In this document: positions 21,477 to 35,796 of the stretch, in pieces
Layout of the letters: each line of letters starts with the position of its first letter
Numbering within the stretch: position 1 is the first letter of the stretch
From: Marsupella aquatica
Lineage: Eukaryota; Marchantiophyta
Direction: 5' to 3'
Assembly (NCBI GenBank): GCA_973895155.1
Contig: OZ316891.1
Span: 12,462,001 to 12,526,000 of the forward strand
Length of the DNA: 64,000 nucleotides
Program-made: the position numbers and the translations under genes
Notes under the pieces: model-generated
Databases searched by the model: none
What the model was told of the DNA's origin: nothing
What the model saw: the letters and a program-made list of their open reading frames with translations, nothing else

Positions 21477-22277
21477 ATGGCTAGGTCCCCTTCGCGCTCA
21501 CGTTCCAGGTCTCCTCGGAAGGGAGAGAGAAGGAGAGAAAGAGATTATAGGGGAGACCGCGAACGGGAGAGAGACAAGGGCTACGAAAGAGAGAGAGATC
21601 GCGACTTGGATATTAGAAGTCGTGGTGATCGAGGAAGGTCAGCAAGAGATCGAGACAGAGGAGACAGAGGAGACAGGGGAGATAGGGGGGATAGGGGAGA
21701 TAGAGGAGATAGGGGTGACAGAGGAGATAGAAGAGATAGAGGAGACAGGGGCGATAGAGGAGAACGGACGAGGGAGAGAGAGAGAGGACGCTCAGGCTCA
21801 CCTCGACGGGACCATCAACGCGAACATTCAAGTGACTATGATATCCGGCGGGATGCAAGCGGGGGTCGAGGAAGAAGCAGGGACGCTGGCAATGATCTAG
21901 CGGACGTTGAGAAGCTACTCAAGAAAGAGACTGGGAGGAGAGACGATGAAATTATGAAAGTTCCAGAGGGCCAAAGGGCTGCAATTGTTGCAGAGTTTGT
22001 AGATGGGATAGTGCGTGAGCATGAGCAACTTGCAGAAGCCTCATTACACTCATCACCGCGGCCACCACCTCCGTTAGGTCTTGCTGGACCTCAACCAGAT
22101 GAGGAGGAGATTATGAAGAAACTGGGTATTCCAGTCGGCTTTAACACTAGCAAAGGAAAGTATGTTGGAGATGCCAATCACAGTGCCGTGAAGTTGACTA
22201 CCAAGCGCCAGCCCAGGCAATATATGAATAGAAGAGGGGGATTCAATCGCCCTTTACCTGCTGAAACGAATAGGTGA
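21477..22277 (+). CDS. SNRNP27: U4/U6.U5 tri-snRNP 27 kDa protein (SNRNP27)
   Basis: Intronless frame of 266 residues, ATG 21477, stop 22275-22277. The N-terminal 130 residues are an RS/RD-type low-complexity region (SPSRSRSRSPRK, RERERDK, then a long RGD/GDR repeat). The C-terminal block is diagnostic for the family: EEIMKKLGIPVGF, NTSKGKYVGDAN, AVKLTTKRQPRQYMNRRGGF and NRPL. The protein is a nuclear component of the spliceosomal tri-snRNP that helps stabilise 5' splice-site choice (known for the family). A middle helical part (ADVEKLLKKETGRRDDEI) is less typical. Total length is larger than the animal protein of about 155 residues because of the expanded RGD tract. The leader carries a four-fold repeat. 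An overlapping +1 frame (21445-21900) is open only because of the repeat and is not a gene. Confidence 0.93.
   Translation: MARSPSRSRSRSPRKGERRRERDYRGDRERERDKGYERERDRDLDIRSRGDRGRSARDRDRGDRGDRGDRGDRGDRGDRGDRGDRRDRGDRGDRGERTRERERGRSGSPRRDHQREHSSDYDIRRDASGGRGRSRDAGNDLADVEKLLKKETGRRDDEIMKVPEGQRAAIVAEFVDGIVREHEQLAEASLHSSPRPPPPLGLAGPQPDEEEIMKKLGIPVGFNTSKGKYVGDANHSAVKLTTKRQPRQYMNRRGGFNRPLPAETNR
21655..21765 (+). repeat. Nine-base coding repeat (Arg-Gly-Asp) in SNRNP27
   Basis: About eleven degenerate copies of a GACAGAGGA/GATAGGGGA unit encode alternating Asp-Arg-Gly. Purine-only runs keep all three plus-strand frames nearly stop-free here. Length variation between relatives is likely. Confidence 0.85.
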
Positions 22278-23274
22278 TGAGGCGGACCTGAGGTTCACAC
22301 ATGCGAAATATGACATATTCGTGATCATAAAAATTGGTCTTGACATTCTATGGATCGCCAAGGGTGGTGTAGAGGACAGATTGTTACATGATAATGTCAC
22401 TGGAGTGAAGTTGTGGAGGTGGATCGAATGGATGAGTGAAATTGGCGAAGGGTTTTCTTCTATCTCCAATCCGGATTTAAATGAGGTGGCGCCAGCTGAA
22501 TTGAAGTGTTTTCACTGCTATACATGACTGGCCGATGCAATTTGTTCCTCAATTGACAGTCCGTCATGCTAGTGGTGAGAGAATGCAAGTATCAACGTTA
22601 CTTTTGGCCGTTTTATAGATGACTCTGTTTTTCAATCTGAGCCATTGATTTTCAACGTTAATCCTGAAGTAGATAGAAATTAGAAACCCCGATCTCAGAG
22701 GGTCTTTTTCTCCCAGCATGAGATGATTGCTCTCTTGTCTGGTGTCGAGGATGATGATCGCTTTGTTGTGCAGTCTACAGCATACTGCATTTCCAGCAAA
22801 TGGGACAGAAAGAAGTGCCTAATTATAGACTTTAACGCACTACTGTAATTGCTCGAACTGTTAGAATTGTTTCAGATTGAGGGTAGTGAAGTTAGAGCAT
22901 TACCATAGCCAAACCAGCTTCCGTTGGTCGAGTGAACTGAGCGAGAATAGACTCATCTCCACTTATATTCTTGACACTTCTGAAACCAACTGTTGACCAC
23001 TCTAGGTACAGTTATGTATGATTGCAATCATAGTCCTCACAAGTGACGAATCTACAGATTGCCTGAATAATAGGTTGGTCTCTGCTCAAATGGGAAAGGT
23101 TGCACGGAAAGACATTTCCTCAGCCTGCAGTTCTTCGAGAGTTGCAGACTTTAAATTCACTCCCCCACGCGCATCACCACTCAAGCAGCTACAGTGAATG
23201 GGAAGCTGTCCAATTGAAAGCCCTCAGAACACTGAGATCTTTCCATTTCTTTGCTCCACAACTCTGGTTAAACC
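22278..23274. other. Downstream of SNRNP27, no gene seen
   Basis: It contains the presumed 3' untranslated region of SNRNP27. The frame at 22321-22527 lacks an ATG and any motif. Confidence 0.45.
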
Positions 23275-23510
23275 ACAACTACCTGTATAAAAGCTATGGG
23301 TTTACCCATAGCTCTCAGTATTTGCTATTCCTGTGCGGGCAATACGCTCGTAAAACCACCATAACCTGTATGCAATGCACACATTCAATTCATGGTTAAA
23401 CCACAACTACCTGTATAAGATTCAAGGGTCACCCATAGCTCTCAATATTTGCTATTCCTTTGCAGCACTCCTCTGGTACAATGCACACATTCAATTCAAT
23501 TCACCTGGAA
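23275..23510 (+). repeat. Tandem duplication, period 118 bp
   Basis: TGGTTAAACCACAACTACCT starts at 23275 and again at 23393. Both units run on through ACCCATAGCTCTCA-TATTTGCTATTCCT and end with ATGCACACATTCAATTCA. They differ by a few substitutions and small indels. Confidence 0.85.
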
Positions 23511-24849
23511 TAGACTTGTGTAGAAGAGGGGCTCCACAGTTTTATGGACAGTACGCAATTCACCACTTGGCAAAAATGCGGGGAATGGAGCCCTGTTATA
23601 TGGGCAGGTTTGGTACAAGAGTCTTGGAGGGTGGACTGCACTTGGTCGACCAGAATCGATACTCTAGTCCAACACGATCATATAACCCGCACTTGGTTAA
23701 CCAAAATCAACGCATCTACTACAACACAATCACAAAAACAACTACAGTAGAAACCCAATGCATGGATGTATCTTCGCAGCATTATACTCGTACATAATTG
23801 GTACTAAGTGCAGAAATGTGATGATCCAAATCGGTGGGCTGGAAAATTATACGGGCAATAAAGAGGCAAGGACAGTGTCGGGAAAGGGGAAGGAATTAAT
23901 TCCATACTTCTACAGGCCGTTAACTCGTGTCTTGGCTAAGTATCACTGACAATACTGGCAAAAGTACACTGAGTTTTGGTTGGATATATTTTTAATGCCA
24001 TCTAATTTGTAGCAAACAATTCAGTCGCCTATCAACACAAGAAGAAAGCCAACCCCAAGGAAAGGCATTCATCAACCTATTTTACAGCTTTCTGGTTGTT
24101 GTTGTCCACGTCGAATAGCTATAGATTGCATGTGGATTTCTTAAGTCAATACTAGGTTCACTATCTTTGCTTCCCAGACTCTTAAATTTAACTGAATGAG
24201 GTGGGTGCTCCAAGTGGGAAGGTTAAGCCCCAGTATTGCTGCCTTCCCCAGAAAACAAGGCATGGACGAACATAAGGTGGCCTAAGAGAAAATCTGTTTT
24301 TCTTTTCCAAAGATAAAACCCTAAGTAATAGAATGCCCAGGCCCTGCGTTGGAAGGTAGGGCCTTGTGTTTTTCTATACAGTGTGTTAGTTGTATCTTGG
24401 CCTTCAATCGAACAAGACAAGTCAGACCTTGAGTCAATTTGAAAGTTAGCCCTAATACCTCAACACAAGGCCCTATCTCATCCCTGCCAAGAGTTACTGT
24501 TTGAAACCTGAGTAAAAGGCCCAGGGCATCCTCTTTGAATACAATACAGAACTAGCACCGCATACAGTACTACAAAGCATTTGTACCATTTCAACGGTAA
24601 ACAAATGATATTTTGGTCAAAACTTTAGTTGCCTGTTAGAGTAGACGTGGGCATGTTGTTTGTAAGCTGCATCCTCGAACAACATGGTACCATTTATAGG
24701 TATCGTTGGGGAAGTCGGAAGACAAGTAAAGAAGCTTAGTGCAGAATGATAAACTCTGATTCTACAGACCGAATTTGAAGGACATACATGCACCTTCTTG
24801 AGACTTGAGAGTTCCCTGTTGCACAGGTGAAATCCAGGAAGTTGTGACC
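23511..24849. other. Intergenic, upstream of the cysteine protease
   Basis: No family motif in any frame. It includes the likely promoter and leader of the protease gene; the ATG at 24805 is followed by an in-frame extension (MRVPCCTGEIQEVVT) that does not resemble a signal peptide, so I treat it as leader. Confidence 0.45.
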
Positions 24850-26966
<2,117 letters not shown>

Positions 26967-29212
26967 ATTGTCAGTAGCAAGTTGCATTGCAAAGCTAACT
27001 AAGATGGAGGACAGTGTGATGGGGTAGTCAATGCACCCCACAGGAAAAGATTGTCACTAGGAACTCATTGAAGCATTTTGTTTGAATGGATGTTTTCCTT
27101 GACTGTCCTACAACGGATTACAAATCGACTTGAGGCACTTGGCCAGATGATGTTCCTTTGAACTCACCTTTTGAGCCCCAAGTATTCTAACTATGTACTT
27201 TGAGGGGTTTGGGTTTATGGACAATGGAGGTACTAATCTTTACATCTCAAGCACCAAGATACACCAACAGTAAGGGTTCTTGACTCCTAGGGCTTGCAGA
27301 GGCTCCCAACTCCTGCCCCCGACACCGTGCATGCCAGATGTATCCCCTTGCATTAGCAGTTTTGTCCCCTCCCATGTGTGCTATTGATGGGGCCTTGTCT
27401 CCTTTTATGGGGGAAAAAGGGAATGAGGGAGGGCACCTCTTCTGCCAAGGTTACAATGCTCTGGCTTGGGGATAATTCATAGTACAAACATGTATATTTG
27501 GCTATATGCAAGTATTGAGTTGGGGACGTACACCTTCAGGTTATATGGTCCTATTAATTTGCTACAACAGTTGAATGGTCTTTGGATTTTGCATTGTGTG
27601 CTCCATATTGGTACGTATACTAGATAAAATGTTATTCTCCAGAGACTGGAAATATTCTAGTTAGTACACCTACAAATAGAATGTACAGCACTTTCTGGAA
27701 ACGAGGATAGTTTTAGTAACAGGTTTTATTTATTTGGGGGTCTATTAGAGGTTATTACAGCCAAGGAAAGACAATCTCAAGACGAGATCATGGACTCAGT
27801 GGTCATTACTATCATGGACTCAGTGGTCACTACAATCATGGACTCAGTGATCACTCAGTGGTCACTACATGGAGCCCCCTCCATTGTGTACAACATTTTG
27901 AAGGCTAAGCCACACTATGTAAAAAAATGATTTTTTGTCCCTATTAATTTGGAATATTCTCATATTTGGTGGCCCTATCTTTTCTTGTCAGAGAAATTTT
28001 AAGACCCTGATGCTCCTTTACAAAAAATCTAAAGTCTTTCCTTAATTAGAACCAATAATTTGACCCTATGTTTTGTACTTGCGTGATGCCATTTTGGTAA
28101 AAGTTAGACCCCCAAAATGGGCTTCTCATACTAGAGGGTGGAGATACATGCTTGATGGACCCTCTGCCAGTAGAAACTGACCTAATGGACCTGCACAGGA
28201 CTTTTTTGCAAATTGGGCCCCCACTTAATGAGTCATAGAAGATGTTCTTGTAGGGGGTCTTATAAAGTGAGATTTTGGATAGTAGAACCAAGTTGCGCAA
28301 ACCATGACTACAGGCTTTTGAACCACAAACTCTGCTTGGATGAACCATGACTATAGGGGTTTCAACCACAAACTGTGCCCAGTCAAACCGCAGGGATTGA
28401 ATGGGGCGGGTCATTGTCATTGTTTTGGGGATGCCATGGGCCATTCTTTATCGCACCGTCCAAACTGCAAGGTTAGCGGGAAGATTAGGTAATAGGGGAG
28501 TGAAGATATTCATGTGAATGCCTTTCGGTTCGTAAACCTCAACTGCAATATGCCATTTACCCCCTCACCGAATGGCAGATGTAAGCAAAATGCACAAGGG
28601 CCAAAGGAAAATGTTAAGTGTCAGCTGAGAACAATGTCCAGAAAAAGACCAGTCTTGGTCATTCCCCTGCCCAAAAGGAAACAAGTGAGCGACATCCCAC
28701 TAGCCAGAAAAAAACTAGTAAGATTGGCCATTCCCTTGCACAGAACATGCGGCGGCAGAAGACAATGTCCATGTTGTCTCAAAACACCAGTGTTGGCCAT
28801 TTACCCCTGCACAGAACTGTGCAGCAAGGCGGCAAGTCAGGGTATGGAAACTATACAGTTTTTGTTTAGAAAAACTCACGAATCAGTAAGAGGGGGCCAT
28901 ATATATTGCAGAAAAAGATTTATGGGGGTCCATCAAACATATACCTATGGGGTAATGAGTTCAAACTTTAGAAAGCAATCCAGAACAAATTTTCTTGTAA
29001 ACAGGGATTGATCATTTTAGTATTGTTTATAAATATTACATTCACATGTCATACAATATTCTAATTTGCTAATAATGAAGCCCACATGTGTTATTAATTT
29101 CACATGCTACAGGCACTCAGTCTCATGCTCATAAATGACAATAGGTTTGGAGAATTCTGAATTGATTGCCAACATCTTGTCGAATCTGAATTGTCAGCAG
29201 TCATGGACATTC
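26967..29212. other. Intergenic between the protease and the foldback element
   Basis: No supported gene. A triplicated ATCATGGACTCAGTGGTCA unit lies at 27787-27868. Duplicated AACCATGACTANAG-TTNAACCACAAACT segments lie near 28301-28375. The open frame at 28618-28869 shows internal KTS-GHS-AQ repeats but no ATG or family likeness, so it is probably repeat DNA. Confidence 0.45.
27787..27868 (+). repeat. Short tandem triplication in the protease downstream region
   Basis: Three copies of ATCATGGACTCAGTG with GGTCA-TACT variants start at 27787, 27811 and 27836; the third has an internal TCACTCAGTGG duplication. Confidence 0.85.
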
Positions 29213-30458
29213 TCCAAATCATTCAGGGAGACGAGTCCCTGCATTGTCATTCAATGCACCTCGATTCTCCTCCACAGCCCACCGGAATGCTCTCTCCATT
29301 TTGTGTCTCACTTCAGTTTCAGGCCAGCCCCATTTTTGGGTCCAAGTTCAGTTTTGAGGAGGGCACATATTTTTGAGGAGTTCTAATGCTTGACGCTAAT
29401 AACTTATTCAAAAATAATGTACATTTATAATATCAAGTTTTAAAATATCAATATATTTTTTAATATAAAATAATTATAAAAGATTAAATGGTAATGAGCA
29501 TGGAGAATTTATGCACAGAGGTAATGTGTGACCTAGGGTATTGGAGCTCAGTTGAGACTATGAAGTGGCGTGTTCAAGGCACACAAAGGGCAACTTTTCT
29601 TTTCTTTGATTGAGGGCATGGAAAGGAATGAACCCTAGAGGGGCGGGCGGGTGTCTAATTGTATTTGAATATGGAAATGGTAAATGAGATATATATGGGG
29701 GGTTCAAGTAATTTGGAGATAGAAAAAATAACAAAGGAGACACCCATCAGAGCCAGGGATAAAAATTAAAATAATGTCCAAAACAATTGGACTTGGGGAT
29801 ATGGAACAAGGGGCGCCATATATAGCAGCAGCAGAACATTTGAGGAGACATGATCACATAAACCATTTATCACTTAATCACATATCTTTTCTACATACAA
29901 GGTTGGAAATAGTCTAAGTTGGCTACCCTGGGAAACAACAGAGTCTACCAAAGGTGCTGTGCTTGACACGTTTGTCAAGACACTCAAAGAACTAGGAACC
30001 ATGCTTGTACCAATTCCTTGCAAACTTTCAAAACCCTGTCAGTTGGAGCACACTTCCCAATCCTGGCCTTGTCTTCTCTACGACATACTTTTGGACTCGC
30101 TTCATAGGGGCCTTCTGCTGGGTTGGTTTTTATGCTCTTTTCATAGGGCTTTTTTTTGTCTTACTGGTTTCTCAGCTTGTTGCACAATTAAGGCCTTTCT
30201 TCTCCTGTCTCTGCTCAACACCACCTCTAATATTGTTTGCCTTTTGACCAGTTACTAACCTCTTTTGTTGGCTTCTTGTACTCACCTCTTTTGTTGGATT
30301 CTTCCTAAAACTGAAAGCAGCTACCCCACCAGGAACATGATTGGCACCTCACAACAATGGGCAGGTACAAGAAACTAATAAAAGAGGTTGGTTTATCTCC
30401 CTGGCTCTGATGGGTGTCTCCTTGGTTAATTTTTCTATCTCCAAATTACTTGAACCCC

Positions 30459-30498
<40 letters not shown>

Positions 30499-30980
30499 TT
30501 TCTGATTTCCATATTCAAATACAATTAGACACCCCCCCCCCCCTCTAAGGTTCATTCCTTTCCATGCCCTCAATCAAAGAAAAGAAAAGTTGCCAGTCGT
30601 GTGCCTTGAACACGCCACGTCGTAGTCTCAACTGAGCTCCAATACCCTAGGTCACACATTACTTCTGTGCGTCAATTCTCCATGCTCATTAACATTTAAT
30701 CATTTATAATTATTTTAAAATTGATATTAAAAATATATTGATATTTTTAAAATTGATATTATAGAACTTGTACATTATTTTTGAATAAGTTGTAAGGGTC
30801 AAGCATTAGAACCCCTCAAAAATCTGTGCCCTCCTCCAAACTGAACCCGGACACAAAAATGGGGCTGGCCTGAAACTGAAGTGAGACACAAAAATGAAAA
30901 GAGCATTCCGGTGGGCTGTGGGGGAGAATCGAGGCGCATTGAATGACAATGCAGGGACTCGTCTCCCTGAATTCCAAATC
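29213..30980. mobile_element. Foldback/MITE-like transposon with long inverted arms and 8-bp TSD
   Basis: Arms at 29221-29763 and 30392-30972 are inverted copies (about 90 percent identical by eye over the outer 200 bp). They begin exactly with ATTCAGGGAGAC and end with its complement. The octamer TCCAAATC flanks both sides (29213-29220 and 30973-30980) as a perfect target duplication. The outer end itself is a hairpin (CAGGGAGACGAGTCCCTG). The unpaired centre (about 630 bp) has no transposase motif, so the element is non-autonomous. Eight-base duplications point to hAT-like transposases, while arms over 500 bp are more typical of Mutator-like or foldback elements. Arm 2 has gained an (AT)n tract (30462-30495) and a poly-C run (30531-30542) absent from arm 1. 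Confidence 0.88.
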
Positions 30981-31939
30981 CCAAAATCTTGTGAGTGTAC
31001 CTTTGACCTTTGGCAGTCCTCCATTTAAGTAAAACTTGTCAACTCTCAATAGCACTTATCCACATCCCTAATGCAATCCTGAAAAGAAAATCTAAGCCCC
31101 AGTTGTCCTAATCTCCAGTCCTCATTTGGCAAACATTTAAACAGGTTTGATCTTTTGTTACATTTTTTATTCTAATAAGTAAAGCTCAACCACAGTTTTT
31201 GAGCCACACATTTTTGGGTTTGGACTGTGGACTAGAGATAACAGAATTTTGGGGAAATTGGAGACTTAATAGGTGCGACAATGACTTCATCTTCACATGA
31301 TGGTGAGGTTGAGCAAAAAATTTAAACAGCCAACAGTAAAATCGATTCCAGCTTTTTTAGATTTGAATCTGTGGACTTAGAAAAGGCAACGTTTGAGACT
31401 TTGGAATTGGGTAATCAAACCAATAGCATACCTTCTTGTGAATTGGTAAAGTTTTCGGGTCCTAACTTCCTTGCCAATCACATATAGGTACCTCCTGCAG
31501 ATCCAACATTTGTTATTATACTAGCCTTGATATCGTTACTAGTCTTCAGCTCTCAAGAGACTCGCTTTCAGAAATTTGAAAAAAGCAAGTAAGCAGTAAA
31601 TAGAGGCTGAGCCATTCTGGTTTATGTTTCCTGTGGATTGATGTTGTGCCCGCTGGGCCTTTGTTCTCGGCTCCTTTTGTGGGCTTGATGTTCTGATGGG
31701 CTCTTGCTGACAAAATAAAACTTTTTTGATATAGACTTCGATTGTAAGCAATCAGCGGTCAGAGGTTTTGAGAATGAAGAAAAATGACCACAAAGTTTGC
31801 ATCCTCAACAGTGAGAAGACTTCTTGAAACTATCTCTTCTTCAATGATGTATTTACATGCAGAAAGCCTGCAGGTTCAGTTCTTAGTGTACATAATGTCC
31901 CATTCTAATCTTTCAATCGAGGTATAAATTGTAAGAAAG
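30981..31939. other. Intergenic, downstream of the J-domain gene
   Basis: No coding motif in any frame; the last part should be the 3' untranslated region of the minus-strand J-domain gene. Confidence 0.45.
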
Positions 31940-34900
31940 TTAGGAGTAATTTTCATCATCCAGTTCTAGACCTTCAGCTGCAAGAAGTTGCTGCACGAGT
32001 TTCTTCTTTGCCTCCTCAGCATCTTTCCTCCGTGCGAGTTCACGCTTCTTGAGTACCAGTGTGTGGCGGTTCAAGGTGGTTTCGAAGGTCTTAGTCATTG
32101 CTATTTTCTCCTTTGCAAGTATGCGTCGTTCTTCTTCTGGATCCATCTGCATTGCAAGCCGGAGGGTGCAGGACGTAGTGAATATCTAGTGTAACAAAAT
32201 GAAGTAAATCGATATAACGACATCCCATCAGGTAATGAATGTACCAAAAAAAACAGTATAACAAGGATTTTTCACATGCAAGCAGCAATAAGAGGCAACT
32301 GCTAGATCTACGTTAATCTAGATTACACAATGACGTCCATCAGCATAAAGCACATTACAGGGCACTCCTACCTACGAACGGGAAACTTGCTTTTATATCG
32401 GTTTACATGACATTTGTCTAATACTGGGGATCATACAAAGTTTGGTCATTCCACTAACATCACGAGAGAAATTCCTAAGGATTACCGACAAATCATCATG
32501 GGACAAGCCTGGACACATAGTTATCAATGGTCCTCACATGGAAGATAAGGGGAGAAGCAGATCAGAGTTGTTGAAGTGCGCCATTGAAACGAAATGATGA
32601 TCATCAAAGAAGAAATAACCTTATGTTTAGCAAGACGCCGTGCCTTGAGACTCATTTCACGCTGCTGCTGCTCTGCCCAGACACTTGCAGCCATATCTCC
32701 ACGTTGCTCAAAGGCCTTCTTCTTCTTCAGCACCCAGTCCATCCATGCTTTTGAAGCCTGAACGAATCCAAAGACCACATCAGTGGTGGCTCTAGGTCAA
32801 AAATCAGCTTACTTTCTCTGTGATGCCAACCAAACTTCTCATAGGCCGAACACTAAGACATAACAAGATCAAGATTGCCTTCCTTGCCCTTTCACCAAAA
32901 TATCTTATGAACTTGAGGAAATTGTACACAATGAAAATCAAGTGTAGTTAACGACCTGCAATGGGTTGATACGATGATCCATGTCATACTGCCGTCGCTG
33001 ATCCTTGTCCATGAGCAACTCATATGCGGCTTGGATTTTAATGAATTTAGCTTCTGGAGACTCCCCATCTTTTAGCCCTCCAGTATTATTATTATAAACT
33101 GTAACGACCAACGTTACTATCATCAACTCTCGTAAACGTTCCAGAAGGAGATAAAACTTCAGAGTCGAATCTTTTGTAATTAAAAGTTCCAGAGCAAAGA
33201 CGCGAAGACACGGATGGAAACGGCATGCACTTCTTCTCAGACGCGCTTTGAATCCGAGGCCTCGTGGAAAAAACAGGCATCCATAGAGGAGCTGATCCTA
33301 CTGGAAGTTGAAGGCGGGCACATCTTCAAGACCTCTGACAAACTCAGCAGCCACTGCAAAATTGGAAGGAAAGCACACCCGCCAAACCCCAATTTCAACA
33401 GCAGAAGGAACTCAGTGAGGCAGAAACCCACCGTTTGTACACCTCAACTTTGAACCCCGAAAAGAACAAGCACATCAGGATTGTTTGGCAACCAGTCTCC
33501 CTTTTGGTAGTTATCCTTGGTCCTACCAGTGGGAAACCTGTTCTATGAGATCACTTGTAGAGAGCCATGGCTTGCCAGTAAACGAGTAGAGTTCATCGCA
33601 GAATGAAGTCAATGACTGGCAAGGCATATATGACAACGTTGATTGTCCAACAATAAATGCGAGTTGTGCCTGACAGGTAGAGATCGATGCCCTACAATAC
33701 GGCAAACACTTGCAATACCATTCCTGACGAGACTAATAGTTATCATACTTTCAAGAGATATAGGCTAGATATGAGTTCGGGTTAGAACTGAATTAGGATA
33801 AGCAAATTAAATCACAGATTTAGGTCTGCTATCCCTCTAGGAGATTCAAGGGACCCAGAGCACTTACGTACTAATAACAAGAGTACATGTATGCTCAGCC
33901 ATTTTGCACGTGATTCCTCACAGCATTTTTCGTGCTACAGTGGTGTTTCAACAGTTTTGGTCAAGCTACGTGAGTGACTTTAGTGAGGAGATGGAGAGTG
34001 GCGCGTGCTATGGAAGTTGAAAGGAACTCGAGCGTTCGGTCGTTTCTCTCCTCAGAGATAACCGATTGGGGAAAGTTTCCAGCCTGTAGTCGTCTATGCT
34101 ATTCTGATCTTGGGGTACTTTGAATGTGTATTTTAACCATCTATTGTGTCCTTTGACCATCAGGATACACGATCAAGGCGAGAAAAGTGAGGACCCACAA
34201 CTTCAGGAAAACCTGCAAGTGGAGGACCAGAGAATCCAACTGCTGTGCTAACTCCAGGTCACTTAATTGTCTCGATCAGAGAAACACAACAGAAGAGTGT
34301 CCAGAAGCAAAGTCCGACTAGCGAGATTCCCTTCAGTCCACGAGATGAGAGACCAAATTGGATTCTCTGGCTTCAGCAGACCCTTCACTTCTCTCATCTC
34401 TTGGAGTGAATGGTCTGCTTTTAATCTCAACCGCCAGAAGGATGAAGCTCTGATCCTTTCCAACACTTTCATCGACAAACCCACGAATTTGGACTCAATA
34501 GTCTTACCATCAGGATGATACTGCTTCGCTAATCGCCGATATGATGACTTGATTTCATCTTCCTCTGCATCCCTCTCAACGTCTGTCAATATGCAACAGA
34601 AGAATATTGTTAGGACTGCACTCCAGGAAGTTGATTCCTAAACCTGGAAAGGCACTCACTTAGATCTGTGAGGAGAATTAGTCTTTTCTTGTCAGAGTAG
34701 CATAAAACTACTACAGAATCAAGTAGTCGAACAGATATTACGCCAGCATCATCCTATTGGACTCTGAACATGAATTTCGTCTATGCCCATTTGTTTCAGA
34801 TAAATTCCACTCAGTTTTCCTAGTGTGACGTTTAGGTAACCTCTATCTGAGTACTCGATATATATCATAAGCCATCATCGAAATGGCATCGACGAGCCGA

Positions 34901-35796
34901 ACGCCATTTATACTTAGTAACCGCCTATTCAACCCAGGAGGGCAGCCCTCTGCATCCCTCCCCGCTGTAACGTCTGACCCTTTCAAAAGTCCGCAGTCTG
35001 ACATCAAATTTCAACCCATAATAATTGAATCAGACCTACTTCAACATTGCCAACCTGCCCCAGCAAAGATTTCCATTTTTTAAACTCTCGCAATTGAAAC
35101 AAGAAAACAATGGAAGGACTCGTCACACTGCTAATCCAAAAATGGAATGAGCAAAGCTCAGCCAATTGTGGATCATAAATTTAAGACATTGGTTAAGGGG
35201 TTCAGCTCAGTAGATATGGAAAACTGTTGATAAAGATAAAGTAGGCTTAAGATGTGGTGAACTGAAACATGCCAATTGGGGTCAAATACCATGTCAAATA
35301 CGTGTATCTTGAGTACTTCAGGTGCTGCGCAATCATGAATCCAAGGAAACGAAGGAAGGACTCGTTACACTAATCATCACTGAAAGGATATAAGTGAAGC
35401 TGATCCAATTTGTGGGTCATAGATTTAAGCCACGAAAAGACCTGAAAGCTTCTCACTCACTCACTCACTCACTCACTCACCCAGCGTTTCGTACGGCGAG
35501 TGATCATCATTCCACTCTGGGGCCGCCGCGGCCCTCGAAGAGAAATTGAATTTTGAGGTGGCCGTCCTCCGTCCCCCTTTCACAAGTCTCCACTGGCTCA
35601 GCCTCAGCTCCAGCAAATTCGTCGTGGCGAGAAACAAACGGGCATTTGCCAGTGACGATCCTGAACTGCCACAATTCCCAGTAGAGATGCTCTCCCTGTG
35701 CAGCTGTCGGCCCAGCACTCGAACGGTGAAATTGCTCGGACGTCGTGAAGCCACTATGATGCCGGAACGGTGCGTGAGCACCCTCAGCACAGCCAT
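31940..35796 (-). CDS. Organelle-targeted J-domain (DnaJ/Hsp40) protein
   Basis: Five exons on the minus strand, 35796-35481, 34582-34508, 33077-32956, 32757-32620 and 32146-31940, give 285 residues with consistent phases. The frame is open a little upstream but the first ATG is at 35796. Residues 1-95 are rich in Arg, Ser and Ala with few acids (MAVLRVLTHRSGIIVASRR), as in a plastid or mitochondrial transit peptide. The J domain (about 100-170) reads SPYETLDVERDAEEDEIKSS, then RRLAKQYHPDG, with the Hsp70-stimulating HPD at 128-130, then KFIKIQAAYELLMD and RRQYD. The C-terminus is helical and charged (SKAWMDWVLKKKKAFEQRGD, AEQQQREMSLKARRLAKHK, DPEEERRILAKEK, LVLKKRELARRK), recalling small plant DJC proteins. 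Exon 2/3 joining uses an AG inside GGAGGG and is the least certain junction. Confidence 0.9.
35104..35438 (+). repeat. Duplicated ~90-bp segment in intron 1 of the J-domain gene
   Basis: 35104-35195 and 35347-35438 share GGAAGGACTCGT-ACACT, a central AAG-GA block, CCAATT-GTGG-TCATA-ATTTAAG, with an offset of 243 bp. Confidence 0.65.
35452..35480 (-). repeat. (GTGA)n microsatellite forming the intron 1 donor
   Basis: Seven tetranucleotide units on the minus strand begin exactly at the exon 1 boundary (35481/35480), so the first GTGAGT is the 5' splice site and further GTGAGT copies follow every 4 bases. Confidence 0.85.

Noticed and set aside
21445-21900. Open frame of 151 codons overlapping SNRNP27
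   Set aside because: It exists only because the purine-rich RGD repeat has no stops in any plus frame; its Glu/Ile/Gly repeat translation has no conserved part.
29959-30258. Transposase or membrane protein in the centre of the foldback element
   Set aside because: The hydrophobic frames have no catalytic motif and overlap in two frames of T-rich DNA.
33214-33453. Small gene inside intron 2 of the J-domain gene
   Set aside because: An 80-codon frame and an antisense frame of similar length with no motif; likely intronic chance or an old gene fragment.
35461-35480. CRISPR-like or other array
   Set aside because: A simple tetranucleotide microsatellite with no spacers, in a eukaryotic intron.
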